DNA of 64,000 bases from JAPPOI01 sp028818055 (lineage in GTDB: Bacteria; Pseudomonadota; Alphaproteobacteria; Rhodobacterales; Rhodobacteraceae), in assembly GCA_965267405.1 (NCBI GenBank), contig OZ253954.1:2232001-2296000 (forward strand). The letters run 5' to 3'. The notes below the pieces were generated by a model that was not told where the DNA came from, made no database searches, and worked only from the letters and a program-made list of their open reading frames with translations. Position 1 is the first letter of the stretch, and every line of letters starts with the position of its first letter. The translations under genes and the position numbers were made by a program. This document shows, in pieces, positions 1 through 7,525 of the stretch.

Positions 1-369
1 ATCACCGATAACCGCGGGTTTGGGTGTATCAATCGTTTGCAGAAGGGCACCGGTGGCGCTGAATTCAATAATCTTTTGGATACCGCTTACCATGTGAATC
101 CATCCGCAATTGATTTTGCTGGTCACACGCGTGCGATGGGCGCCGAGTCGGTGCATGTCGGTTCGATCTCAGAACTGGAAACCGCGCTTGAGACCGCGAA
201 GTCGGCTTCTGGCCCGTTTGTTGCCGTGATCGACACGGACCCATACCCGTCTACAGAATTTGGTGGAAGCTGGTGGGAAGTTGCCGTTCCTGAAGTGAGC
301 GAACGCAGCGAAGTACAGGACGCCCGAAAGAACTATGAAAAGGGATTGGCTGCGCGTAACGCAACCTGA
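1..369 (+). CDS. iolD: 3D-(3,5/4)-trihydroxycyclohexane-1,2-dione hydrolase, C-terminal part (IolD)
   Basis: The reading frame is open from the first base and ends in TGA, so only about the last 122 residues are present. The end of this ThDP-dependent enzyme is recognisable: NRGFGCINRLQKGTGG, then an AEFNNL segment, and the terminal TEFGGSWWEVAVPEVSE stretch typical of IolD. IolD opens the ring of the dione made from inosose and yields 5-deoxy-glucuronate in the cytosolic myo-inositol pathway. The gene just downstream is iolB, whose enzyme uses that product, which supports the call. The 5' end lies outside the window. Confidence 0.92.
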   Translation: MTDNRGFGCINRLQKGTGGAEFNNLLDTAYHVNPSAIDFAGHTRAMGAESVHVGSISELETALETAKSASGPFVAVIDTDPYPSTEFGGSWWEVAVPEVSERSEVQDARKNYEKGLAARNAT

Positions 370-400
370 TCTTGGATTTTGTGAACCGAAGGCATCTCTT

Positions 401-1207
401 ATGACTGATCTGATCCGCAAACCAAACGGTGTGCGTGGCAAAGTCCATAACATTACGCCCGAATCTGCAGGTTGGGGTTATGTCGGATTTGATTTATATC
501 GCTTGGCCGAAGGCGAAACGGTCGGAGAGGCCACGCAAGATCGCGAAGCAATTCTGGTGCTCGTAGAAGGGCGTGCGGAAATTTCGGCGTCAGGTTCCAA
601 CTTTGGTGAGTTGGGCGATCGAATGGATGTTTTTGAACGTACACCGCCACACTGCGTATACGTTCCAAGTTCTTCCGATTGGAGTGCAATGGCTACAACT
701 GAATGCACACTCGCCGTTTGCTCAGCACCCGGATCAGGTGGCCATGACGCAGCTATCATCGGTCCGGTAGGCATCCAGACCGAACCCCGCGGAAAAGGCA
801 CGAATACCAGATATATCAATAACATAGCGATGGAAAATCGCAATGTTGCGGATAGTCTGCTGGTGACCGAGGTATTCACGCCTTCAGGCCATTGGTCGTC
901 CTATCCGCCGCACCGTCATGATGAAGACGACTATCCAAACATGACATATCTGGAAGAGACCTATTATCATCGTCTCAACCCTTCGCAGGGTTTTGGAGTT
1001 CAAAGGGTTTGGACCGAAGACGGAAGTTTGGATGAAACTATGGCTGTTTCGGATCACGACGTCGTTCTTGTTCCCAAGGGGCACCATCCCTGCGGTGCCC
1101 CTTATGGTTACGAAATGTACTATTTGAATGTCATGGCGGGTCCGCTCCGAAAATGGCGGTTCAAGAACCACCCGGATCATAATTGGATTGCGGAACGCGA
1201 CGCATAG
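401..1207 (+). CDS. iolB: 5-deoxy-glucuronate isomerase IolB
   Basis: The protein has 268 residues, close to the usual 265-275 for IolB, a bicupin that isomerises 5-deoxy-glucuronate to 2-deoxy-5-keto-gluconate in inositol breakdown. Visible family features are the PPHRHDEDDYPN metal-binding segment near residue 170 and the VLVPKGHHPCGAPYGYEMYYLN segment region near 230 with its second set of histidines. I chose the ATG at 401 (MTDLIRKPNG), because the upstream in-frame ATG at 335 would overlap the end of iolD and adds residues not typical of the family. It lies 31 bases after iolD and is probably in the same transcript. The gene is convergent with the TPR gene at 1211. Confidence 0.93.
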   Translation: MTDLIRKPNGVRGKVHNITPESAGWGYVGFDLYRLAEGETVGEATQDREAILVLVEGRAEISASGSNFGELGDRMDVFERTPPHCVYVPSSSDWSAMATTECTLAVCSAPGSGGHDAAIIGPVGIQTEPRGKGTNTRYINNIAMENRNVADSLLVTEVFTPSGHWSSYPPHRHDEDDYPNMTYLEETYYHRLNPSQGFGVQRVWTEDGSLDETMAVSDHDVVLVPKGHHPCGAPYGYEMYYLNVMAGPLRKWRFKNHPDHNWIAERDA

Positions 1208-1210
1208 AAT

Positions 1211-1774
1211 CTAGAGCGAACTGCCTTCGACCTGGCGTTCTAAACGCACCAGCGCCTCGGCAAGACCTTCTTGGGTCGGGTTCAACTTTTCAACTTCACG
1301 CCACGCAGCAAGGGCCGCTTCTGGCTTGCCGATTTCCTCGAGGATGAGAGCCAAACCACTTAATGCTCCAAAGTGGCTTGGGTTTCGGGCGAGCGTTTGA
1401 CGAATGTCCTCTAACGACAATCCGTATCGACCCTGCTGGAAATAAGCAGTCGCACGAGCATTATAGCCTTCTGCAAAGTCCGGAGCGTGATCAATCAAAG
1501 CAGTGAAATGCTCAATTGCGGTGCGCGTATCACCCTCGGCCATTGCCTCGCGGCCTCGTGCCAAGAGTAAATCCATGGCATCTGAGCCGGAATTTGACCA
1601 AATCTCGTAAATTCGGTTCTGAATTTGTGCTGCCCCGGCGATATCTGCCGTTTTCAGGCCCTCAAGCAAGGCATCAAGCTCAGAATCCTCGCTTGCCAAG
1701 ACCGGGGTCAGGAAAACCATACTTGCGGCGACTGCCGCAACGGCACATTTGAGATATGAGCTGATCCGTTGCAT
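1211..1774 (-). CDS. Exported tetratricopeptide-repeat protein
   Basis: The predicted protein has 187 residues. From the ATG at 1774 it begins MQRISSYLKCAVAAVAASM and has a hydrophobic core ending VLA-SED, a convincing Sec signal peptide. The ORF reaches a further ATG at 1828, but that start would bury the signal. Residues about 70-170 hold two to three TPR units, with AIEHFTALIDHAPDFAEGYNARATAYFQQGRY and the following LSLEDI-LARNPSHFGALSGLA pattern split over consecutive helices. Such periplasmic TPR proteins are common in Rhodobacterales and usually act as binding scaffolds. The partner is unknown. It is divergent from the SCP2 gene at 1846. Confidence 0.85.
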   Translation of the reverse strand: MQRISSYLKCAVAAVAASMVFLTPVLASEDSELDALLEGLKTADIAGAAQIQNRIYEIWSNSGSDAMDLLLARGREAMAEGDTRTAIEHFTALIDHAPDFAEGYNARATAYFQQGRYGLSLEDIRQTLARNPSHFGALSGLALILEEIGKPEAALAAWREVEKLNPTQEGLAEALVRLERQVEGSSL

Positions 1775-1845
1775 GACACTAGCGAGATTAGCGCATACCG
1801 CGCCAATTGCGAGCCCTCTGGGCATCACGAATTGAGGAACGAAAC

Positions 1846-2136
1846 ATGAGTGAAATGATCGATCAGGCTGTAGCCGCTTTGAACGAAAAGCTTACAGGTG
1901 CCGGTTTCGATGGTACTGCAAAGTTTGTCATCGACGGTGAGGGTGCCATTATGCTGGATGGCGAAGGTGCACGGGCCGGTGATGAAGACGCTGACGTCAC
2001 GCTGTCTGCGGATGCCGACACATTCAAATCCATTCTGGATGGGTCGTTGAACCCCACGGCTGCATTTATGGGCGGCTCACTGAAGCTGGACGGCGATATG
2101 GGCGCTGCCATGCGTCTTGGGTCTGTGCTGTCCTGA
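1846..2136 (+). CDS. SCP2 sterol-carrier domain protein
   Basis: This 96-residue protein is one SCP2-like lipid-binding domain. Residues 20-60 read as the typical beta-strand pattern FVIDGEGAIMLDGEG, then DVTLSADADTFKSILDG, NPTAAFMGGSLKLDGDMG and an end ALRLGSVLS-like helix (here AMRLGSVLS). Start ATG 1846 has the GAGGAAC Shine-Dalgarno 7 bases upstream, whereas the ATG at 1807 does not. The domain binds fatty acids, acyl-CoA or isoprenoid lipids in the cytosol. It is directly followed by, and probably overlaps, a lysophospholipase-like gene, so a role in lipid handling is plausible but inferred. Confidence 0.9.
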   Translation: MSEMIDQAVAALNEKLTGAGFDGTAKFVIDGEGAIMLDGEGARAGDEDADVTLSADADTFKSILDGSLNPTAAFMGGSLKLDGDMGAAMRLGSVLS

Positions 2137-3074
2137 CCGATCAAGCGCCATATCACGCTGATTTGGCGGAAGGCCCGGAAGGTGCGCGGGCCTTTTGGGC
2201 CCGTTCGTCTGATGGCGTGCGGGTCCGGATTGGTTATTGGCCGACTGGGCTTGCGCCACAGGGGACAGTTTTGCTTTTCCCCGGCCGAACCGAGTACCTG
2301 GAAAAGTATGGTCGGGTTACGTCGGAGTTAACGGCTGCAGGATACCATGTTCTTGGAATTGATTGGCGTGGTCAGGGTCTTTCGGACCGCTTGACCGAGG
2401 ACTCGCGCCTTGGTCACGTTCTCAGTTTCGACGACTACCAGTTGGACGTGAGATCTCTTTTGGCGAAAGCCGAAGAACTGGAGCTTCCCAAGCCGTTTTA
2501 TCTTTTGGCACATTCGATGGGTGGGTGCATTGGCCTGAGAGCGCTTGTCGAAGGTCTTGAAGTGAACTGCGCTGTCTTTTCCGCTCCGATGTGGGGCATC
2601 TTTGTTTCGCGCGGCGCTGGACCTGTTGCCAAGTTCCTTCCTTCAATTATGAAGGCTTCCGGCCAGGGGCTACGGACGCTGCCTTCGACCAGCCCCACCA
2701 GCCACATCACCGGCACGACGTTCATGCTAAACCTGTTGACGAACGACCGCGATCATTACGATTACATGCGACGGCAGGCGGAAGCCCATCCTGAGTTCGC
2801 GCTGGGCGGACCAACGTATTTCTGGTTTTCTGCCGCCCGACGCGAGATGGCATCGCTGATCAACGCTCCGCGGGTCAACTTGCCTGTCCAGACGTATCTT
2901 GGAACCCGCGAAGCCATCGTCGACCCGAGGGCGATCCGCGAAATGCACGAGAATTGGCCGTCTGCAGAGCTGACTATCGTCAGCGGTGCACGGCATGAAT
3001 TGATGATGGAAATACCCGAACTCCGCAGCCAGTTCATGACTGGTGCGTTAGAGTTCTTTAAGCAAAACCGATAG
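2133..3074 (+). CDS. Alpha/beta hydrolase, lysophospholipase/monoacylglycerol lipase type
   Basis: The nucleophile elbow LLAHSMGGCIG (GxSxG type) sits near residue 125 of the protein, and VLGIDWRGQGLSDR with the oxyanion-side motif precedes it. The DPRAIRE acidic and ARHELMME histidine segments near the C-terminus complete a Ser-Asp-His triad. The family (PldB/MGLL-like) cleaves lysophospholipids or monoacylglycerols. No ATG fits: TTG 2163 is possible, but the frame is open further up and the CTG at 2133, which overlaps the TGA of the SCP2 gene, gives an N-terminus TDQAPYHADLAEGPEG that looks coding. I therefore give 2133 as the likelier start, with TTG 2163 as the alternative. It is coupled to the SCP2 gene. 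Confidence 0.85.
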   Translation: MTDQAPYHADLAEGPEGARAFWARSSDGVRVRIGYWPTGLAPQGTVLLFPGRTEYLEKYGRVTSELTAAGYHVLGIDWRGQGLSDRLTEDSRLGHVLSFDDYQLDVRSLLAKAEELELPKPFYLLAHSMGGCIGLRALVEGLEVNCAVFSAPMWGIFVSRGAGPVAKFLPSIMKASGQGLRTLPSTSPTSHITGTTFMLNLLTNDRDHYDYMRRQAEAHPEFALGGPTYFWFSAARREMASLINAPRVNLPVQTYLGTREAIVDPRAIREMHENWPSAELTIVSGARHELMMEIPELRSQFMTGALEFFKQNR

Positions 3075-3081
3075 CGGTGGA

Positions 3082-3306
3082 CTAGGCGACGGCCTTTGGC
3101 TGCGCTGTGTTTGCCGGCTTGGCCGTGGCCTTTGTTGCCCCAAGCGCTCGGCGAGCGCTTTTCATGGCCTCTTCGGTTTTCTTGGAAGCCTCCAGTTCCG
3201 CCACTCCGGCCAATCCAAGAGCATCGATTAGGAACTCCATTTCAAGGAAGCCTTGTTGCGAAACCCCCAGCGCCCGCAGCTGCCGCGAGAACGTTCGCGC
3301 AGCCAT
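3082..3306 (-). CDS. Small hypothetical protein with Ala/Lys-rich tail
   Basis: From the ATG at 3306 the product has 74 residues. It begins MAARTFSRQLRALG, continues with a predicted amphipathic helical middle and ends in an Ala/Lys/Pro-rich tail (ATKATAKPANTAQPKAVA). I do not recognise the family. The frame stays open to an ATG at 3396, which would add 30 residues with four cysteines (CKCGGC near the start). I prefer the shorter form because the upstream part is AT-rich and looks like leader sequence, but the long form is not excluded. The gene is convergent with the hydrolase and stands alone behind the 3307-4031 spacer. Confidence 0.6.
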   Translation of the reverse strand: MAARTFSRQLRALGVSQQGFLEMEFLIDALGLAGVAELEASKKTEEAMKSARRALGATKATAKPANTAQPKAVA

Positions 3307-3520
3307 GCTGCGTCGACATTTACGTTGTTTTTTGAAATTCGCTGAATGCGATTGCCAGTCGTCACCAGAAAACTGGCATCCCCCACATTTACACATATCC
3401 CACCAAACTCTTTACATCTAAGGCGGCACCAACTCACCGCATGTTCTTTGTACGTCCAAAATGTGGCGACAATAAGGAAAACTCAAAAATAGCCACAAAA
3501 AATATTTTATAAACAACTAG

Positions 3521-3561
3521 TTAGATAAAAAGGCGCGTTCCGCCCCTCCGGAACGCGCCTT
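3521..3561 (-). terminator. Rho-independent terminator, minus strand
   Basis: The arms 3530-3541 and 3550-3561 are perfectly complementary over 12 bases (AAGGCGCGTTCC / GGAACGCGCCTT) around an 8-base loop. On the minus strand the stem is followed by TTTTATCT. The plus strand has no T-run after it. It ends minus-strand transcription coming from the leuA side or from the candidate small RNA. Confidence 0.85.
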
Positions 3562-3643
3562 GCCCCACCCAGACGACGGGGGCACGTCGCACCTCGTGCC
3601 GCCACGTCTTGAGCAACTCTTACGATCATGCGGAATGCAAAAG
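3521..3643 (-). ncRNA. Candidate structured small RNA with its own terminator
   Basis: On the minus strand a -10-like TATGAT lies at 3650-3655, which would start a transcript near 3643. The transcript would contain a stem built from 3581-3586 with 3595-3600 (GGCACG/CGTGCC), extended by 3571-3575 with 3605-3609 (AGACG/CGTCT), and then the terminator hairpin at 3530-3561. Length would be about 120 nt. I see no good -35 box and no ORF in the transcript, and I do not recognise it as a known RNA family. This is a structural inference only. Confidence 0.4.
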
Positions 3644-3987
3644 CAGAACATCATACCAGGCAATTCAAGATTGCCGAGTTTGCGTTCAGTCGAGGGTGGG
3701 GAAGTTTCGCGATCTTGGCCCCGGCCAATATTGCCTACGGGCGGTTAGAAAGCACTTAGACTTTCAGATGATCGTTTTGGATACCAACACTCAACTCGTT
3801 ACACTCACACACTGAGTCCGGTTACCCTTCCGAACTCAAGACCTTTGTAAGGCGTAAATGTGGCACAAGTTGGGCGAATTGCGCTTTTTTTAAGTATTGA
3901 ATCCCGTTTAGTTGGTGCAATGCCAAGCCTTTGTCTTCGGCAAGGAGACAATCACTAGCATTCTACGGCTCAACGTAGAGTTCGCAC

Positions 3988-4017
3988 AGGTGATCGACAT
4001 CGAGATATCGATCACCT
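3988..4017. repeat. Perfect inverted repeat just after leuA
   Basis: AGGTGATCGA (3988-3997) and TCGATCACCT (4008-4017) pair perfectly around a 10-base loop, 14 bases beyond the leuA stop codon. There is no T-run on either side, so it may be an RNA 3'-end stabilising hairpin or a factor-assisted terminator rather than a classical intrinsic terminator. Confidence 0.6.
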
Positions 4018-4031
4018 ATCTCCGGGCAAAT

Positions 4032-5600
4032 TTAGCCTGCGTCCTTATAACTGACTTGCTTTATGTCAGCGTCAGGATCGGACTTTTCTCTGCGAACGAG
4101 AAGGCGGTTCAAAGCATTCACATAAGCTTTGGCGCTTGCCACAACCGTGTCCGTGTCAGCAGACTGCCCTGTGGTTATGCGGCCATCTTCCTCCATGCGC
4201 ACACTTACTGTCGCCTGCGCGTCGGTGCCTTCTGTAACAGCATGCACTTGATACAGCTGAAGCCGTGCCTCATGTGGGAAAAGCTCTTTCACAGCGTTAA
4301 ATGTTGCATCAACCGGTCCGTCACCTTGCGCTGTTGTTCGCTTCTCTACGCCGTCAATCTCGAGAATTAGGTCTGCCGATTGCGGCGCTTCCGTTCCACA
4401 GATCACACGAAGGAACTTAACTTGAATGCGATCGTGGGCGTCTCCGGACTCTTGGTCGCGCATCAGTGCCAGCAAGTCGTCTTCGAAAACTTCCTTTTTG
4501 CGATCTGCCAAAGCTTTGAATCGTACAAAGACGTCATTCAGTTGATTGTCGGCCAGATCAAATCCAAGATCTTTCAACTTAGATCTCAGTGCGGCTCGGC
4601 CCGAATGCTTACCCATCACGATGTTGGTTTCGGTCAGGCCGACATCTTCGGGGCGCATGATTTCAAACGTCTCAGCGTTTTTCAGCATACCGTCCTGGTG
4701 GATGCCGCTTTCATGCGCGAAAGCGTTTTTCCCAACAATGGCCTTGTTGTACTGAACCGCAAAGCCCGAGACCGTGGCGACGCGCCGTGAAATGTGCATC
4801 AGCTTTGTGGCGTCGACGCCTGTGGTAAATGGCATGATGTCGCCGCGCACGCGCATCGCCATAACGACTTCTTCCAAAGCCGTGTTGCCCGCGCGCTCAC
4901 CCAATCCATTGATCGTACACTCGATTTGGCGCGCACCTCCTTCGACGGCGGCAAGCGCGTTGGCCGTCGCCATGCCCAGATCATTGTGACAATGAGTGGC
5001 AAACACAACATCTTCGGCACCTGGCACAGTCTCGATCAGTCGCTTGATCAAGTCAGCACTTTCGCGCGGGGCCGTGTACCCGACGGTGTCGGGGATATTG
5101 ATCGTGGATGCGCCGGCTTTGATCGCTATTTCAACAACGCGGCACAGATAGTCCCACTCGGTTCGTGTGGCATCCATGGGCGACCACTGAACGTTGTCGC
5201 ACAGGTTTCGCGCGTGGGTGACCGTTTCATGAATCTTGTCGGCCATTTCATCCATAGTCAGGTTCGGAATGGCGCGATGAAGAGGAGAGGTTCCGATAAA
5301 TGTGTGGATGCGCGGGCGGCTGGAGTTTTTGACCGCTTCCCAACACCTATCGATGTCCTTCAAATTTGCCCGTGCAAGGCCGCAAATCACTGCATTCTTG
5401 GAACGTTTCGCAATCTCGGAGACCGCTTCAAAGTCACCCTCGGAAGCTATTGGAAATCCGGCTTCGATAATATCGACGCCCATCTCATCCAGCAGTTCTG
5501 CAATTTCCAGTTTTTCTGCATGGCTCATCGTTGCGCCCGGAGACTGCTCGCCATCGCGCAACGTAGTGTCGAAAATCAACACGCGGTTTTTGTCTGTCAT
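4032..5600 (-). CDS. leuA: 2-isopropylmalate synthase LeuA
   Basis: The product has 522 residues, the normal length of the long bacterial LeuA. It condenses acetyl-CoA with 2-oxoisovalerate, the first committed step of leucine synthesis in the cytosol. The HMGL-like TIM barrel begins IFDTTLRDGEQSPG (residues 10-23), with the metal ligands of the HCHND segment and the CTINGLGERAGN motif further on. The C-terminal third is the LeuA allosteric domain that senses leucine. ATG 5600 has AAGGAA 8 bases upstream. The gene is preceded by a leucine-rich leader peptide, and the Leu codons can pair with this ribosome binding site, so translation is probably attenuated by leucine supply. Confidence 0.97.
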   Translation of the reverse strand: MTDKNRVLIFDTTLRDGEQSPGATMSHAEKLEIAELLDEMGVDIIEAGFPIASEGDFEAVSEIAKRSKNAVICGLARANLKDIDRCWEAVKNSSRPRIHTFIGTSPLHRAIPNLTMDEMADKIHETVTHARNLCDNVQWSPMDATRTEWDYLCRVVEIAIKAGASTINIPDTVGYTAPRESADLIKRLIETVPGAEDVVFATHCHNDLGMATANALAAVEGGARQIECTINGLGERAGNTALEEVVMAMRVRGDIMPFTTGVDATKLMHISRRVATVSGFAVQYNKAIVGKNAFAHESGIHQDGMLKNAETFEIMRPEDVGLTETNIVMGKHSGRAALRSKLKDLGFDLADNQLNDVFVRFKALADRKKEVFEDDLLALMRDQESGDAHDRIQVKFLRVICGTEAPQSADLILEIDGVEKRTTAQGDGPVDATFNAVKELFPHEARLQLYQVHAVTEGTDAQATVSVRMEEDGRITTGQSADTDTVVASAKAYVNALNRLLVRREKSDPDADIKQVSYKDAG

Positions 5601-5608
5601 CTTTTGAA

Positions 5609-5696
5609 TTCCTTGTCCTTAGCGTTTTATCCGGCGCCGTGTCTCCCCTGAGCGGTCGCGCCGATGGGCACGCTCAGAGGCGGCTAAGGAGAAGAA
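5609..5696 (-). promoter_or_regulatory. Translational attenuator: Leu-codon segment pairs with leuA Shine-Dalgarno
   Basis: The RNA segment 5696-5683, which spans Leu codons 19-22 and Ser 23 of the leader, is complementary to 5610-5623 in 13 of 14 positions (8 bp, one C-C mismatch, 5 bp with one G-U). The paired region includes AAGGA, the leuA Shine-Dalgarno. In between, 5648-5654 and 5671-5677 (CTGAGCG/CGCTCAG) form a separate hairpin over the leader stop. No T-run is seen, so a translational rather than a transcriptional switch is inferred: a ribosome stalled on Leu codons would free the binding site. Confidence 0.7.
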
Positions 5697-5751
5697 GCAA
5701 ACCAGCCCGCAATAATGCGGAGTCCCGGGTGATATGGCGGATCTGGTTCAT
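5674..5751 (-). CDS. leuL: Leucine-rich leader peptide of leuA
   Basis: A 25-residue peptide starting at ATG 5751 (MNQIRHITRDSALLRAG) has Leu at residues 13, 14, 18-22 and 25, that is 8 of 25, with five Leu codons in a row (TTG CTT CTT CTC CTT). The stop is 73 bases before the leuA start. Such peptides serve as leucine sensors in attenuation of leu genes; leader peptides before leuA are reported for alphaproteobacteria. The same frame is open back to 5868, but that would overlap the ABC gene. No strong Shine-Dalgarno is visible before 5751, which is the weak point of the call. Confidence 0.85.
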   Translation of the reverse strand: MNQIRHITRDSALLRAGLLLLLSRL

Positions 5752-5806
5752 GGCCGAGACGATATGCTCGGTCTGCGCGCTTGTAAAGGTGGCGTTTGCC
5801 AATGGG

Positions 5807-7441
5807 TTACGCTTCGCCAACCTTGTTGGCCAGGGACATCGATTTGCGCGCTGCAACTGCCCCGGCAAGCCAGCCTGGGTCCATCGTGGGGACCGAAGAC
5901 AAAAGAAGCTCCGTATATTCAGGGTGCGGCGGAGACATGATGTCGTCCTTTAATCCCTGTTCGACGACCGCGCCTTGCCACATCACGACGATCTCGTCAG
6001 CAATTGCCTGAACGGTTGCAATGTCGTGCGTGATGAAGATGTAACTCAGGCCCATTTCGGCCTGCAGTTTCATCAACAACTTCAGAATCCCTTCCTGCAC
6101 AACTTGGTCCAATGCGGACGTTACTTCATCACAAATGATAACTTCGGGATCGGCCGCCAATGCGCGTGCGATACAAATCCTCTGCTTCTGTCCACCCGAC
6201 AACTCGGATGGCAAGCGATCCATGAAACTGTCGTCCAGCTCAATCAGTTTGAGAAGCTCGGAAACCCGCTCATCCAGCGCTCTTCCACGTAAGCCTGTAT
6301 AGAACTCGGCGGGCCGGCCAATAATGTCGCGAACGGTGTGACGCGGGTTCATGGCGGTGTCCGCCATCTGATAGATCATCTGTATGCGTTGCAGGTGATC
6401 TTTGGTACGCCCTTTCAAAGCTTGCGGCAGTGGCGTGCCGTTGAATAATACCTCGCCCTGGCGCGGCGGCAAAAGGCCAGTGACAACGCGTGCCGTGGTC
6501 GACTTTCCCGACCCGGATTCACCTACGACCGCAACCGTCTTACCGCGCGGAACGGAAATCGACACGTCATGTAGAACCGGGATCGTGCCGTATGCGGCAG
6601 TGACGTTCTTGATCTCCAAGACGTGGTCGTCGCTTGTTTCAGCCGGCTTTTCGATCGATCGAACCGCCCAAAGCGATTTCGTATACGGATGTTCAGGTGC
6701 CGAAAGCATTTTCTGGGTTTCGGCTTCTTCGACCTGCTCGCCGTAGCGCAGTACCTTGATGCGATCAGCCATTTGAGCAACGACCGCCAAGTCGTGCGTG
6801 ATATAGATGGCTGCTGTGTTGAAACGATCTACGGCTTCACGCATCGCGGCCAGCACGTTCACCTGTGTTGTCACATCCAAAGCAGTCGTTGGTTCGTCAA
6901 AGATGATCAGGTCAGGGCGCGCTGACATGGCCATGGCCGTCATTGCCCGCTGCAACTGTCCACCGGAAACCTGGTGGGGATACCGAAACCCGATGTTCTC
7001 CGGATCGGGCAGGTCCATAGCTGCGTAAAGCGCCTTGGCGTCTTCGGCGGCTTCTGCCGATGGCTTCACATTATGTGTGAGGCTGGCCTCAATGGTCTGA
7101 TCGATCAACCGGTGCGCCGGATTGAATGCCGCTGCTGCAGACTGAGCAACATATGCTATCCGGGACCCGCGTAACTTTTGCTTTTCGGCCTCCGTGGCTT
7201 TCATCAGGTCTTGGCCATCGAACCAGATCTCGCCGGACGTCAGCCTGATACCCGGGCGGCCAAAGCCCATTGACGCAAGCCCAAGCGTCGATTTGCCAGC
7301 ACCGGACTCGCCGATCAATCCAAGTACTTCACCGCGTTTCAGAGTCAGATCGACACCCTTGATTATCGGGTGCCATTGCTCATCCGAGAACCCATCAATG
7401 ACGATGTTTTTCATGTTAAGAAGCAGATCGTCACTCATCAT
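5807..7441 (-). CDS. Peptide/opine-type ABC transporter, fused double ATPase (DppD-DppF-like)
   Basis: The 544-residue protein holds two complete ATPase domains of the oligopeptide/nickel family in one chain. The first has Walker A GESGAGKST at about 44-52, signature VSGGQLQRA near 160 and Walker B LIIFDEPTTALD. The second has GESGSGKST near 310, LSGGQKQR and VIICDEVTSALD. It powers import through the two permeases encoded just upstream (8446 and 9423). A second ATG at 7438 is equally good as a start. It is the last gene of the transporter operon before leuA. The substrate cannot be read from the sequence, and no binding-protein gene is present nearby. Confidence 0.93.
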   Translation of the reverse strand: MMSDDLLLNMKNIVIDGFSDEQWHPIIKGVDLTLKRGEVLGLIGESGAGKSTLGLASMGFGRPGIRLTSGEIWFDGQDLMKATEAEKQKLRGSRIAYVAQSAAAAFNPAHRLIDQTIEASLTHNVKPSAEAAEDAKALYAAMDLPDPENIGFRYPHQVSGGQLQRAMTAMAMSARPDLIIFDEPTTALDVTTQVNVLAAMREAVDRFNTAAIYITHDLAVVAQMADRIKVLRYGEQVEEAETQKMLSAPEHPYTKSLWAVRSIEKPAETSDDHVLEIKNVTAAYGTIPVLHDVSISVPRGKTVAVVGESGSGKSTTARVVTGLLPPRQGEVLFNGTPLPQALKGRTKDHLQRIQMIYQMADTAMNPRHTVRDIIGRPAEFYTGLRGRALDERVSELLKLIELDDSFMDRLPSELSGGQKQRICIARALAADPEVIICDEVTSALDQVVQEGILKLLMKLQAEMGLSYIFITHDIATVQAIADEIVVMWQGAVVEQGLKDDIMSPPHPEYTELLLSSVPTMDPGWLAGAVAARKSMSLANKVGEA

Positions 7442-7454
7442 GATTTCTTTCTGG

Positions 7455-7515
7455 CAAAAGAACTCCGGGGGTTCGGGGGCTGGCCCCCGGTTGGTCGGAT
7501 CGCAAAGCGATCCGA
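7455..7515 (-). repeat. Intercistronic hairpin repeat of Roseobacter type
   Basis: Between the permease and ATPase genes lie two hairpins: a G/C-rich one (about 7464-7490, CCGGGGG/CCCCCGG type) and a perfect 9-bp stem TCGGATCGC/GCGATCCGA at 7495-7503 and 7507-7515 around AAA. On the minus strand the block ends GAGTTCTTTTGCCAGAAAG, a tail I recall from hairpin repeats scattered through Roseobacter genomes. It may stabilise the upstream mRNA or partly terminate within the operon. Confidence 0.55.
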
Positions 7516-7525
7516 TGAGGTCCCA

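Larger units (their letters stand above)
3307..4031. other. 725-base AT-rich intergenic stretch
   Basis: No convincing protein gene lies here; the plus-strand ORFs at 3560-3815 and 3912-4370 have poor composition and the latter runs antisense into leuA. What it holds is a strong minus-strand terminator hairpin (3530-3561), a second hairpin just upstream of it (3571-3609) that together look like a small RNA, and a perfect inverted repeat just after the leuA stop (3988-4017). The remainder, especially 3400-3530, is AT-rich and may carry the promoter of the small gene at 3082-3306. Confidence 0.6.

Noticed and set aside
3560..3815. Two short plus-strand frames after the terminator hairpin
   Set aside because: Low-complexity composition, no ribosome site, and the strand with structure is the minus strand.
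4794..5651. 285-residue plus-strand frame opposite leuA
   Set aside because: It lies antisense to a clearly real leuA, and its translation has no family character; the frame is a by-product of leuA codon use.
5648..5677. Leader hairpin as a Rho-independent terminator of leuA
   Set aside because: The stem is not followed by a T-run on the minus strand; translational control fits better.
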